From Breviolum minutum Mf 1.05b.01 (Eukaryota; Sar; Dinophyceae; Suessiales; Symbiodiniaceae), in contig DF241194.1 of NCBI GenBank assembly GCA_000507305.1, positions 22,241 through 86,240 of the forward strand: DNA of 64,000 nucleotides. The letters are read 5' to 3'. Below, piece by piece: positions 1 through 12,677 of this stretch. Both the position numbers and the translations under genes were made by a program. The stretch's first letter is position 1; every line of letters begins with the position of its first letter. The notes beneath the pieces are model-generated. The model did no database searches. It saw only the letters and a program-made list of their open reading frames with translations, and had not been told where the DNA came from.

Positions 1-1309
1 TGCAGACGTTGAGTCAGACTTGTTTGGGTATTAATATCTATTATATAACTTTTAAATACCTTCCACGTAAGCCTTTTACATGATCCAGTGACAGCAGGCC
101 CGCGCCCTCTATCGGTGAACAGCGCTCAGAATGTGCAGCTTGATCCGGTGAAGCTTGGATTACAGTCTACGTGTTGTAGGAACTTGGGAGGAGGGGCCGG
201 ATGGGATGTTGAAGTGCAACTGGGGTATAGAGATGTATAAACACACAAACACTATTGAATTAAGATCTAATTATACCGACATATCCTTGTGTGCTATTGT
301 TCTATTGTGTGCATGGCATGCGGCCTACACTGCCTACACTGTGGTGTTCTTAGAATACATGCAGTAGCACACAGGCAATCACAGCTTGCACTTGCAACGA
401 CAGGGAGCAACCTGAACCAGGAAGTCCGTGTAAGTTTTAAAAAATTGTCCACGAGTCACCTGCTTGCTCATCCAAGGACAGGTGATGGATGGCTTCCGGC
501 AAAGCGCCGTAAGACCTCCACCATGGGTAAGACGTCCGCCGCAAAGGAGGCATGGAACATCATGGAACCGTATACTGTAGAACTTCTGAAGGGTTCCCAA
601 CACAAGCACGCCGCATAGCAGAGGAGCAGATTTGGAAAGCGTATGAAACAGTCACGTGCCACCAATTCCGCAAGTGGAGGAATGTGTTGCAGGTTGGAGT
701 CTAAGGTCAGGACAAGAAGTTTTTTTTTAAATATTGATTCATACATAGTCGACGATTCAAGGCATGTTTGGTGCAAATTTGCACTCCTTTCTTTTTCCGC
801 TACATTTGGCCCAAATGTTGTGCCACTTTGCGCAGATACATTTCCAAGGAGGGACTGACAGAGTGATGTCTGAATCTTCCAATTGTTGTTTGGTAGACAT
901 GAGGAAAATGTCTAGGCCCGGCTGCTGGCCAGAATGAAATATGATTGGCATTTAACTAGCGACCTGGAAATGCGAACATGATACAATACGGATGTGGATA
1001 ATAGAAAGAGACTAAGAGTGCAGATGTACAAAGCTCAAGCTAGGATATGTAAAATTGTAAAGATGTTTGGTGTTTTGGTGAGCTTTGTACACAACAAAGT
1101 CGATACCCTCGTTTGTGGGTGAGTGAATAGTCTTTGGGATCGTGATGAGGTCTTGTGCTTTGGGGAGATTTCAAGTTGCTGAATCATTCTCCTGAGAGTT
1201 GTGAGTGCAGGAGTTTCATTGTTGAAATTTCTCAAAAATCGGTGCTCAGTGTTTCAACTCCGAATTCCTTGATTCCTCGCCCTCCAGGAATCAGACCAAA
1301 ACGCGATCG

Positions 1310-2591
1310 ATGGACTGGGGAGGACAATGGAATGGAAAAGGTGGCTGGAACAGCTGGGGAGGTAACACCTGGGGCAACCAATGGGGCTTCTTGGATGCAA
1401 ACTGAGGGTGCGCAGCTGGTTGGACTTTGAGCATCAACAGCTTGAACCGTCATCCCCATGGTCATCCATTGTTAGTAGTTACAAGTTTTCTTTGTTTGTT
1501 AATATACAGTATTATGACATATTATGACTGTAGATACATGGTTAACTTATATACGGTATTTGTAGTTTGCAATGTTCATATCATACTGTATTGCTTGGAT
1601 TGATCTAGGCTAGACATAGTTCAGCTGAGAAGGGACAAAGCTTTGCATTAGACTCCTGTTGCCGTTTTGAAGCAGGCACGTGCAACGGTATTTAAACATG
1701 TTTCTTTCAGCTATTTGTTATCTATTTATGTCGCTTTGACATGCTTTGACGTCACATTCTACGGTTTTAACCAGAGAATGTGCATGTTGAAAAGTCCTCT
1801 TGATAGATGAGAAACATCATAGCACGGGTTTGGATTTGTTACGCAGGTGCTAGGCAGAAGTTTTTTCTTCCTGGGGAAGTCTGAACTCATTTGACTCTCC
1901 CAAGGTTGGGAGCAAGGAGGCAATTGGAATGGTGGTTGGGGTGGCGGCGGCGGCGGAAAAGGCCGGCATTTGGGGAATTGCTGATGTTGGAAGGGGAGCT
2001 GCTGCAGATATTATCATGTTGATGATTTGATTGGTGCTCCATACTGCCATACAGATATGAAGCATGGAAGAACAATTTCTCAATTCAATTGGTCCGAACT
2101 TCACGGTGTTGATGTCAACTAGTGGTTGATGTCTTGGAATTGCTAGTGACCATTTTCTTTGGGTTCCATATCGATGACAGCATCATCAAGGCAATCCAGA
2201 TTGACTGATCCCCATGGCTTTCCTAGCTTCCCTGAGGTAGAAATGGCAAAGGAAAGGGTGAGAAGAAGAAAAGGCCCGCGGACAAAGATAGGGACCCTTG
2301 GCATCGGTTTATTGAAAATCTGGAAATATTCCAAGTTGCATTGATGGCATGGTTGATGGCTTTGGGTTTTTCTATACATCTCAACCAACCGCCAAAAACT
2401 CCCTTCGTTTTGTCCACCCCTTCCATGCACCAAGGATTGGCGAGGAGACGGATCCTCTGGAAAGGGCTTCACCGACCTGAAGTTTCAGGAACCCAAGAAG
2501 GATCCGTGGCAAAAAAATCCACAGCAAGAATGATAGCTTTTTGTGAAGCTTCCACGGCTGATATGCAATAACTATGCATGATTGTCTCAGA

Positions 2592-2636
<45 letters not shown>

Positions 2637-5600
2637 TTACATTACATTCTCATGGAAAATCCTCATCTCCTTTTCTAGTAAAATCATATAACATCCTGTA
2701 AAGTGGACAAGGGTTCACTTGCCAGTGCCTTTCCTTTCAAGAAACTGAAAGAAATGGAAGGTGCAGTAGCCTCTTGGTGTCAACCTTTGCTTTGCCATAT
2801 TCATATTCAAACAAGTTCATCTACCCCATGCAAGAAAGCAGGTCATAGCAGGTCCACAATTCCAAATCCAATTTGAGTTTGTTTAGGGGGTTGTTTTGGC
2901 GCCTCGAGACTTTACTCAGGAAGTGGTAGCAGCGGCAAACGTCGTCGGACCCAAGAGTAATGGACAGGAGGCGCCCGTTCCTCGTCCGCTCTCAGTGGTC
3001 AGTCGTCATGGTTTTTGGTCCGTTGGGCCCGGTGAAGTTTTCGCGAAATTTGAGGTCCCAAATGAGGTAGACGAGGAGCCCTACGTAGAGGAAGATGATG
3101 AAGCTTGACTGATGTTGGTGGCAAAGGTTGGCTGGATTGTGACTTACATATTTAGGAGCACTCATTAGCACTCATGGTTCAGGTTGAACAGCCCTTTTGT
3201 GTTGATGTCCGTGGCTTTTTCTTCACTTTTATTTGCATCGTTTAACGGAATCCATGGCATGAGGAAGACGACGAGTGGCACCAAAAGGCCAGTGCTGTGG
3301 TGTCTTGGCTCATTGATTTGCTGGTCGACTGGAGAAAATGATAAACCCACAGAATCTGCAATGTGCTTAACTTCGTCACTCCTTGATTCAGTCAATCATT
3401 TTAACGCCTGGATTGGATTGAAAACGACTGGACGTGTTTTTGTTTTTTTTGCTACAGCAGAACTGTGTGGAAGGGTGACCATGATTCAGGGTCAAAGAAA
3501 TTGAACTCGTGATGTACCATGCCAGCTGCGAAACTAAGAAAAACTCGCCGCAACTAGCGCCGGTGCTGCCGCCAACTGTGCCGCAGCCACAGGTGCCTGC
3601 TGTCGAGTGATAGTGATAGAGGAGTAAATCACACCTGCGTGGAATAAAAACAATGTTGCATAGCTCTGTGTAAAATGAAAGAGACATTTTGTGTTTAGCC
3701 CCTGTCTTCACAGGGCTGAGATAAGATGAGTGACCTCAATTGCTAGTACATTCAAGGCACTTAGGGCAGACATGCATTACTACTCCCAAGGACTCAAAAC
3801 TTACACAAGATTCCCATGCCCAACGCACAACAGCTTGGGTATGGTTTTTGAATGGTTTTGTAATTACAACATATTACGTACAACTATTTATTAATTTATG
3901 ATGTACAATTTTACAATCATACCTTTTGGAAAGTTCTTGTGCCTTCTCATCCAGGCACAAATTGCAAAACGCGTGGGTGATTTTACATGTGGGTGTTTCC
4001 AAAAATAGGGGTACCCCAAAATGTATGGTTTATAAGGGCAAACCCTATTAAAATGGGATGATTTGGGGGTATCACTATTTTTGGAAACACCCATGTAGTT
4101 TCAAATGACATAGCTGGTACATTTTTCAGACTCATCCAGGAACAACCAGCTCCGGTTCCCACCAACGGTGTGGCATCACCGCCCGTGGCGCCGCCCGTAG
4201 TGCCAAAGCCTAATGTGCTTTGGCCTTTTGGAGAGATCTGCGGAGAAGGGCCGAAGGGAGGGTTAACGTGAACTGAGAAACGAAGTCTGATTAATAGTAG
4301 TGATACCAGCTACCATTATGAGTGTTTGATCAATATTTGGCAGATGTAGAGAAATCAATGCATGTTTGCATGTTTGTTGAAGTTTCTTGTTGGGAGTATC
4401 ATATCACAAGTAGGCCACCATTTTTTTTTGAAATTCAAGGGGAGCGTCCATGAAAATTGTGAGCAGTACTTGAGTCCAATGCCACAACCTACCGATGGGT
4501 GATCATATGTGTATTTTGGGGAAGTTTGAGGTGCAAGAGGCATATTGAGGATTGGATGTGATTGTGATACACTCAAAACATCTCAAACCAATCTACATGA
4601 TCTCATTGTTTTGACACCTTGGGGGGGGGGGCAGCAGTTTGAACTGTTTTGCCAAGGTAAAGGTGAACGTACAACTCTCCCAAAGCATCAAGAAGGAATT
4701 GCAGAAGTACGAGGCGCGCTGGGCGATTCACGGAATGGTTGCGCAACCGTGTTGAATGTTTGGAAAGGAACACTGACGCTTCAGCATCTCATGATGTAAC
4801 ATGGACAAAGTACACAGTGACATTTAAATCTGTTCTCTCGCCAAAAGTCAGATTTCAGATTTCAGTTGTGTCTATCTACCGTATCGCCATCTTCCAGTGG
4901 ACATGGGAAGGATCCACTGTCACAAGGAAAGTGACATTTCAGTGACAGTGCTCAGACCCACTGTATTTTAGCATGTTTTAGCACGTTGCTTGTGCCATAT
5001 CATTCCCTGCCACTCATCTCACTCTCTACCAAATTCACTTGATTCCTGTTTGGTCTGAGCTATCTTTGGATAAAGGTAGATGGCATATCGAGGCTCACTT
5101 TGTCGCACCAGGAGATGTTGAACATCGAAGATTTAGGCAAAGCCTACGGGGAATTCGATAAGAGCGTGCAGGCGGCTGCAGTTGAGATTCTTGTATCATT
5201 TCTTGGTGGCCAAACACTACTTGAAGTTTTGAAGCAAGTTGCGGATGCTCCAGACATGTCAGATGAGTTGATCTTGAAACCATTGCTTATCAATGTTTCA
5301 GTCTTCAATATTTTTGACACTTGTGATTGCACATCCTTGTACGGTGATCACAGTCACTCTTGCAATAATCCAGACACCAAAAGGGTCGCTTGCTTTGCTC
5401 ACAGGCAGGTGAAGGGGTTTGCGATCCTGCCACTCTCACGTTGCATCTTGGCGGGAATTAATGCAGTTGCAGCGCAGCCTTCCTTGAAGTCCTTGGAAAG
5501 CTGATGATCCACCATTCTTCTCGATGTCAACAGCTTCACATTGTTCACTGCAATCAGATCAATCAGACCACTGGCAACTTCCTAATGTTTTTCGTTGTTC

Positions 5601-8600
5601 ATTTATGTTCCTTTGTTGTCCTGTTGCTACTGTTAATCAGACGGTATGTGTTCATCGTTTTCAGCCCAGAGCGTGAGATTAGTTTTTGTCTCAGGCTGCT
5701 AGTGGCTCTGACAAGAGCCAACAGACTGGCTAATTGTTTCTTGGGCCTGAAATTGCTCGCTCAATAGAGTTTGTATGGCAAGAATGCCCCGAAGTTGGTG
5801 GTCATTTCATGAAGTTGAGGTGAATGAAAGTTGCGCTACACATTTCAAGATTTAGATTCTCCTCGGAAGCTTTTGGAATGCCATGAATCATAGAGTGTTT
5901 ACAACATAAAACTATAACATGTCCTTGTAGTTTTGCTACCAAGCTGTGGCTACAATGCCCCAGATTTGCATGATATTCTCAATTCAACTATCAACTCTAT
6001 CCACTCTGGCAACCCTTTGCTTCCAGAGAATGATATTGAATGTTTCGTTGTGTCAGCTCGTGGAAGAGGAACAGTCAAGACATAGGATAATCTAGACCTT
6101 CGACCCATGTTGAGAAGATTGGAGTTGCTTTCTGTATTACTTTTGGATACTCAGATACTTGTGGATACGCATGGGCCTTATGGGTACGTATTTTCATCGT
6201 TTTGCACGGACAGCTGAGGTCACAAAGTCTTAGATGCTGCCATTGCAGAAAAGGTGGGTCATCGCACAAATGGTGGGTGTGATGGATCTTGTTGTTATAT
6301 GGGTTGAAATCTATCAGCCTGAGACATGTTGGGAATGCAATGTTGCCAAAGATACTTTCACCCTGTGAACATTTATTTGGCATTCAAAGATTAGAGGGCT
6401 TTGAAAGTTGTATATTATGACAAGACTTATGCCGAGCGCAGCCCTGAATGTGTGAGTGAGGTAGAGAGCTACCCTGAAAATCAACACCAAAGTGGATGGT
6501 TTGATAGGATATTCGAAAAAACACAACCATGGTCGCTTTAAAGAGAATCACTCTTGATTTTATTTGTAGTATCCGCATGGCCAGGTATTTTTGGATCCGA
6601 ACATGATCGTGACCATTGCCATGGCAGTCAGCCAATGCCTAAGGATCCAAAGCGCAAATCCGTTGTTTCAGAAGTTCCACTTCTGCCATCCAATGCCCAA
6701 AACCAAGGCCAAAGAAGTCAGAGCCACAAAGCGCTTCGTGACCTAGCTTGCAGTTTGTGTAAACATCGGATGATTTTGTTGATTTGTAGCAGGTGATTGG
6801 TTGATTGAATTTGATTGTGTTTGTGCCAGCTACATGCAGGAAGTGTAAGACTCTGATAGGATCTGATAGGCCAAGACCATGGAACATCATGTAACACTGA
6901 TTTTTGTTACCGTTTTTCTACGCCTATGTGTCTTCATGTCCGGGTGCTACCCAGAGCACTCTGAGGCTACCTTCGGCGCATGGTTTACGAGTGCCTGCCG
7001 GAAGAATACTCACAAGAGACCGTTCCTTGGAACGCAGACTGCCGAAGTCCGGGATATTATCCTTCAATATTCTTCAGTGGTCGTAAGTTCTGTTGCCCAG
7101 CCTTTTGTGTTGACTCTGAATCCTAGAAGTTTGGATTGATTGGCTGAAAGTGGGTCAAAGCTCATGAGTCTGACATCAGCGAATCCTTTGTTTTGGTGTC
7201 AGTGTAAACTATGATACACTATGCTTATAGATGCTTATAGCATGTAGATCTGCGATGACTTCTGTTTATTGAGCTTCATAGATTTTCGCCATTAAACAGT
7301 TGAGTTAGATTCCTTCCTGTCGTTGCTATGAAGCTTCATGCAGTTGGATTATACATACATAGTCATTCTGTTGCCCATCATATGCTTGTATGATAATATA
7401 GGGAACACACATGGGAAGCTTGACGAGCCTTTGAAAGGCTTACATGTTTTGACTGTTCTATTTACATTGTAATTATAGTCATTATATGATACACATGCAT
7501 AATATATATATTTATATAATTATATATATATATACATGTTGCACTATGTTGCCAATATGATATGTTGCCATCTTCAGTTTATGGTTGCTTTTCCAAAATT
7601 CGCGGAATACACGGCTGAACAGGTTCAACTCTTTGACCGGCACCTGTCCTTCATCTTTTCGGAGCTGATGGCCGAGGTGTCTTAATAAGTCAGAAAGGAG
7701 CCAGCTTAGTGGAGGAATCTAGACAAGTGGAAGGACATGAGATGTTATATTTTTCTGTCAATTTAGCAAATGTGAAGCTTTGCTGCGCAGTGAGTCTGAA
7801 GCAGCCGGACAAAAACTCAAAGAAGCAGTCGTTTTTCCATTTGCAGGGGTTATTCCTTGCAACTAGAGAGTAATGTAGCTTCAGGGTCATTCTCAGCACA
7901 TCTCAGCACGACAGGCGGATGGGTGCTTTTGCCGCATGGAGAACCGAGATTCGAATACCTTGGTCAATCTTGGCACGGATGCCCAGGTAAGAAAGAAATA
8001 GAAACACATACTTTAGCATCGCGCTGTTTTTGATCTGTTTTGTCTTTTTGGTCAGCAGATTTCATCAGCTTTCAGCAGGTTTCAGCTTTGGTCAGTTGTC
8101 AGTTATCCAAGGCCACACAGAGCTGGACATCGAGATGGATTGGGCACAATCTGGATCGCAAACTTTTTCCCTCTTCAACCGGAAAGAAGCTAAACAGAGA
8201 AATTGGCAAAACCGATTGGCAATAGTTGCACACACCTTTGCATATATATTGGGTAAGTAAAGTAGAATACAAGTTTTACTGACATGCTGCACAGTAGTGT
8301 TGACAGTGTATTTCCTTGCAATCTGGACTTTCACGATCCTATCACAGCTTTGTTTGTGTGCCGGAGTCCACACTGCAAAAAAAAATCCTGCCACTTCTTT
8401 GGCAGTATTGATTCAACTTCAGAGTGTTTGATGTATCGAAGTCTCCAGAGCACCTCACCGACCTCGCCTTGTTTCCAAGGATGATAAGGGCAAGAAGGTC
8501 TATCAGCCCACAGTCTTCCAAATGGGATTTCAGCGAACAGATGTTGCCCTCATGAGCATCGATCTTAGCTCATCCAGAATGGCTCCGGCCATCCAGGCAT

Positions 8601-8645
8601 TGCGGCATTGCATGATTTGCACAAAGAAAGGACAGCCATATCAGG
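1310..8645 (+). CDS. Unrecognised multi-exon gene(s): Gly/Trp-rich start, Pro-rich middle, acidic pieces
   Basis: I do not recognise this protein. A start at 1310 opens a Gly/Trp/Asn-rich exon (MDWGGQWNGKGGWNSWGG, to about 1381). A Gly-rich exon follows near 1915-1962, then a basic exon (2228-2334) containing KGKGEKKKRPADKDRDPWH and a short piece ending QEPKKDPWQKNPQQE near 2532. Further coding-like stretches are at 2896-3107 (acidic end EEPYVEEDDEA), 3250-3312 (NPWHEEDDEWHQKAS), 3530-3610 and 4135-4270 (Pro/Val-rich linkers), 4660-4795 (charged, frame-broken), 5100-5280 (alpha-helical, LGKAYGEFDKSVQAAAVEIL), 6960-7080, 7580-7675 (FAEYTAEQVQLFDRHLSFIF) and 8465-8645. Amino-acid bias and clean AG acceptors support coding. 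The exon chain is inferred, and there may be two genes or a decayed one. The Trp/acidic style resembles the exons at 47.7-48.5 kb. Confidence 0.4.
2592..2636. repeat. (ATG)n microsatellite
   Basis: About fifteen perfect ATG/GAT triplets, lying between coding-like stretches of the first gene and therefore probably intronic or in a 3' UTR. Confidence 0.95.
3991..4092. mobile_element. MITE-like inverted-repeat element, 102 bases
   Basis: The ends are perfect 18-base inverted repeats: GGGTGTTTCCAAAAATAG at 3991-4008 and its reverse complement at 4075-4092. Pairing continues inward with mismatches (GGGTACCCCAAA against TTTGGGGGTATC), giving a stem of about 30 bases and a loop of about 40. No transposase is encoded. 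The minus-strand reading is a peptide like GVSKNSDTPKSS...WGTPIFGNTH. I recall this peptide as a recurring spurious prediction in dinoflagellate gene sets, which would fit an abundant non-autonomous element. That recall is from memory. It sits between coding-like stretches, probably in an intron. Confidence 0.75.
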
Positions 8646-8865
8646 TAGGAAACACGTCAAACAATTGGAAATTTCATGCAATTTCAACAATGATGACTGG
8701 TCTGAGTTGCCACATTGTCATCCTTGTTCAAAGGCGTACCATGCTTGTTCATCAGCTTAGAAAAGTTGAATCCATGGTGAATCCGCTCATTTTTGCTCAA
8801 GTACGCTCGCGCCTGTGCAAATTGCTCAACGCTTCAACTATTCTTTCTCAGTAAGTCTTGCCAAC

Positions 8866-11800
8866 ATGGGTGGTGCCGCATCCGCTGAAGCTTGGCTGCT
8901 GTAGTGTGCGTTTTCGACTTGCGTTTCTTGTGACCCTGTGAAGGAGTTGAATCAGATGAAACAACGCATTGTCTAATGACCTAGTGAAGTCAGCTTTTCA
9001 TATAGTGACAAATTTACACTGACATTGTCAGACAGGACGCCAAGACCGCTTTGGAGGTGGGGTATCCAATCCCCTCTTCTCAAATTTCGTCTCCGTGGTG
9101 AAATCGAAAAAATGTTCCAAATGTGGCATGATTTCTCCAAGCTGGAATCATCTATGGCATTGTCATGCTCATGGTGCATCCCCCCAAAGATTGCTTGTTA
9201 CGTCGTAACATTTGGCCAAGAAACGTGGATGATTTTGCGAAGTGTTCAAGATTCCTTCATGGAATAAAAGCTTTGATTTGCAATTAAGTTGGAAACTTGT
9301 GTATGATCACGAGAGGGTCATCCACACAAAAAGGGTCACACAGACCGCTTTGGAGGGCAAGACTCCAGAAGAGATCGCGGCTGCCTTGAAGGAGTTGCCT
9401 CCAGATCAACTGGCCAAGACTCTTGGCGAATCAAACCTGCAAGGGTTCTGACACGCCTCTTAGATTTTGACATGTTTTTAGTATCATTATGTATCATTTA
9501 GATTCAGATCCTTTTTCAGTGATGAGTTAACATTTTGATGGATCTAGATTCTAGATGGAATGGTAGAGCCAAACGATGCCAAAAGAAGGGTAAGCTATGT
9601 AAGTTCATAGTTACATGGAGTTGCATGGTATGTTGTGCCTCAGGATCAAGGCTTGTGTGGAGAAGAAGGCGGCCTGCCCAGGACCCGTCGATTGCAGCTC
9701 TATCACGGTGGTGGCAAAGGACTACAAGGGAATGCTTCTGGGCTACAAGTACTCAGGATTGGATGAGTTGCAGTTGTTTCCCCTGGCAAGAAGCAAGAAC
9801 ATTCGATTGCCCCTTTCGAAAATTTTCTCACTGCCATTAAGTAGACTAGTATCCTCCGTCGTATGCTTGTTTGCGTTCTCTTTGGTTTTTCATGTTTGTT
9901 TCTGAGTTCGTGTTCTTTAGGCATTGATTGATTCCTCGTGTTCCTCTTGTTCCTCTTGTTCTTGTTGTTGTTGTTGTTGTTGCTGCTGCTGCTGCTGCTG
10001 TTGTTGATGTTGAAGTTGATGCTTCTTTCCCTATGGCTTGATGTTGTTCTTCTATGTATTTACTAACATTATATAGTAACTTCCATGAAACATTTGTCTG
10101 CAATAATGTACTTGTTGACATGCATGTAGCACATACATGTAGCACATACTGTCGAGGTTGTAAGTGGACAATCTTCAATATGCCCAGATTGTTTTCGCAC
10201 ACCTTTTCTCGGGATCAGGTTGGAACAACCTTCCGCTCCAAAGTTCAAGGGTGTCTCGGCAATGCAAGAGGAACTCATTGGTAAAGCCATGATGACGTGG
10301 TTGGGAGTTTCTTCAGCATTGTTGCTCCAGCTACCAGCTGAGAATGTTTTTACTTCCTTTTCTATCCTTTTCTCAGCTTCCCTCTTTCTGAAACGGTATG
10401 AAACATTGTCAAACTGCCATAGAATCATTATTTCTATGATTTCTATGATAAGAATTGTGACAGGATGAAATCTGGTAGGCTGCACGCCCCCCGCATTGAG
10501 GTGCACTGGCCCAAATCTATGTTCGAAGCCAGCCATATGGAGGTTCCGACAAGAGCAACAATGGGCATCGATACGACTCCATTCCCATTGTGAATGGCAT
10601 CTCGGCTAGTGGACAATTAATCATGCTATATATGCCATATGGAAAGCTGTGGCTTTGAGAGTTGAGAGTTTTGTTGTGTGTCAGTGATATTCAGTGATCG
10701 GTCGGCTCTGTGGTTGAGCACCCTCAACGACAAACCAGGAATGATCACAGCTGGAATGAGCTGCCAGCTTATTCACTACACCCATGAAGAGCATGACAAG
10801 TTCTTCGAGCTCTGCAAGAATTTTGATTTCATCATCGTTCGCTGCAACCCAGGCCCTTTCCACGTCGAAACATTCAGCAACATTCGACTCTTTGGAGCAT
10901 CGCACATTCGTCTCCTGTATGTTGTAGGGAGTCCTAAAGAAATAAAGAAACTAGCGTGAAGCCATTGGTTTGTAGAGCCTAATGTCATGGTCACCCATGG
11001 TTAGCCACTGCGCTGTCTTTGCAGGACAGATCAAAGCGGATGGTGGTGACCAGCAGAAGTTTGATGATGGCATGCGCGCCATGAGAAAGGAAGGCAAACA
11101 GGTGTGGCCATCTCCAGATGTGATGGAGAAGATGGGTGCCAAGGATGCTCTTTGCAAGGCAGATTTGGAGATTAAATGCTTGAAGCACTGTAGTGAGGGG
11201 TGATGAGGGTGGTTTGGTGCTTTGAAGATGGAAGATGATGAAAGATCAAGAAGTCTACAGCATGAATCACTGAAATTGATCATAGTATTAACGCATTTAC
11301 TTTTGAATAGTTTCTTGCATCAGGTCGCGACCATGAACATTGGCCTGGAGGATACCTTGGCATACTACTCTCCAGAAGAGTTCAGTGCTGGCTTCAAGAA
11401 GACCATGGCGTTCCAACCACGTGTCATCAAGCAGAACCGCGGCTCCTCCGGTGAGGGCATTTGGATCATCAAGCTGAAGGATGAGAAGCTCGACATGTGA
11501 AACCATACAGGAAATCGTCTATGGATTCGATGTATTAGGGGACAAGATGTGGGATGTTGTCGATTTGATTGCTCGGGGATTGGCTAGCCGGAACACAGGC
11601 TTTTTTGTGGAGTGGTGATGACATGCAAGCATAATTGACTTGACATATCCAAAATTTAGGCAATGTAACATGGAATTGCAATGAGATGAAGTGCCTGTGT
11701 GTGTTAAACAATTTGTCAATCTCTTGGAAATCGGCAGCAACAAGGAACTACTGCAAAGAGTATGGTGAGAGGCTTTGTGAAGATTCAGAGAAACTGCTTC

Positions 11801-12677
11801 TCATGGAGGCCAATGACAACCACGAGGAGGAGCACCCAGGGTTGTGTTCTCCTGAAATATGCAAAGCAGCAAAGGTATTATCATCCCATGAATGTCACCA
11901 GTCGAGAACTTCCAGTGACAATAGTGACAATCGATTTGGTTTCTTGTAGCTTTTGCTGACAACAGGATACAAGAGGTATAATGTCTATGTAGTATGATAG
12001 CACTGTATCATTTCCTGTGATAAGCCGCTCAAATCCACTCTGCAAAATGCGCATAATGTTGTGAGGAGCACACTGTTGCAGAGTTCATTGAGTTCTGCGT
12101 GAACGGTCGCAACGACAAGTCAGGTGAATGGACCTCCAAGGGCGTCGGAAAGTATTTGGAAGGTGGAAAAGAGGCAGGTGGCCAACTGGTGGACCAACGC
12201 TTCTGCCCACGTATTGTGGAAGGTGAGCTCCGCTACAATCTCATTGGAGATTCTCTGGTTGGTGTCATTCACAAGAAACCAAAAGAGGGTGGCATTTCTG
12301 CAGTTGGCGGAACTGGCTCCATCTACACCTTCTATGGACCAGAGGAGCCACTCTTCAAGAATCTGACCGAAAACTTCCTGAAGACAGACTTGCCCCATGT
12401 GATGCCTGCCTTGGATTTGGCAGAGGAGCCAATTCCACTTTGGTGGACTACTGACTTCATCCTTGCCTCTCCAGTAGGAACCCCAACTGAGCAGGAGAAG
12501 TGGATTGTGGGGGAGTTCAATTGCTCCTGCGTGGGCATCTCGCGTTGCTTGGCCGCTTACTGCAAGGATGACACACCCAATGCCTCCTTTGATGACATCT
12601 CAGAGGAGGACAAGGCCGAGGCCAAGAAGATGGGCGACCTGATGGGAGAGAAGGCACTCGCAATCCTTTCCAAGTGA
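8866..12677 (+). CDS. Cj0069-family protein (possibly ATP-grasp-like), about eleven exons
   Basis: The protein matches the Cj0069 family, best known from bacteria. Conserved blocks occur in order: YGGSDKSNNGHRYDSIPIVN, HYTHEEHDKFFELC, FIIVRCNPGQIKADGG, SPDVMEKMGAKDALCK, MNIGLEDTLAYYS, VIKQNRGSSGEGIWIIKL, LLLMEANDNH, TVAEFIEFCVNG, VDQRFCPRIVEGELR, VGVIHKKPKEGG, WWTTDFILA and GEFNCSCVGIS. Exons restored by in-frame joins: 8866-8889, 9036-9056, 9356-9417, 9644 to about 9800, about 10219-10280, 10501 to about 10610, 10751-10852, 11025-11158, 11324 to about 11484, 11745-11829, and 12066-12677 (TGA). Several donors are GC or GA. The start MGGAAS fits an N-myristoylation signal. The N-terminal extension (TPEEIAAALKELPPDQLAK) is not part of the bacterial family and may be a dinoflagellate addition. 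The KQNRGSxGEGIW block resembles ATP-grasp nucleotide loops; the substrate is unknown. Family call strong, exact start moderate. Confidence 0.87.
9057..9355 (+). other. Intron with a 15-base direct repeat at both junctions
   Basis: AGACCGCTTTGGAGG occurs at 9043-9057 and again at 9342-9356. Splicing after the first GGAG (donor gtgggg) and after the second GGAG (acceptor) leaves one copy in the message and reads AKTALEGKTPEE without a break. A duplicated junction like this is what insertion with target-site duplication, or a tandem exon-edge duplication, would leave. Confidence 0.75.
9962..10016. repeat. (TTG)n/(CTG)n compound microsatellite
   Basis: Runs of TTG then TGC triplets following a T/C-rich CCTCTTGTT stretch, in an intron of the Cj0069-family gene. 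Confidence 0.9.
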
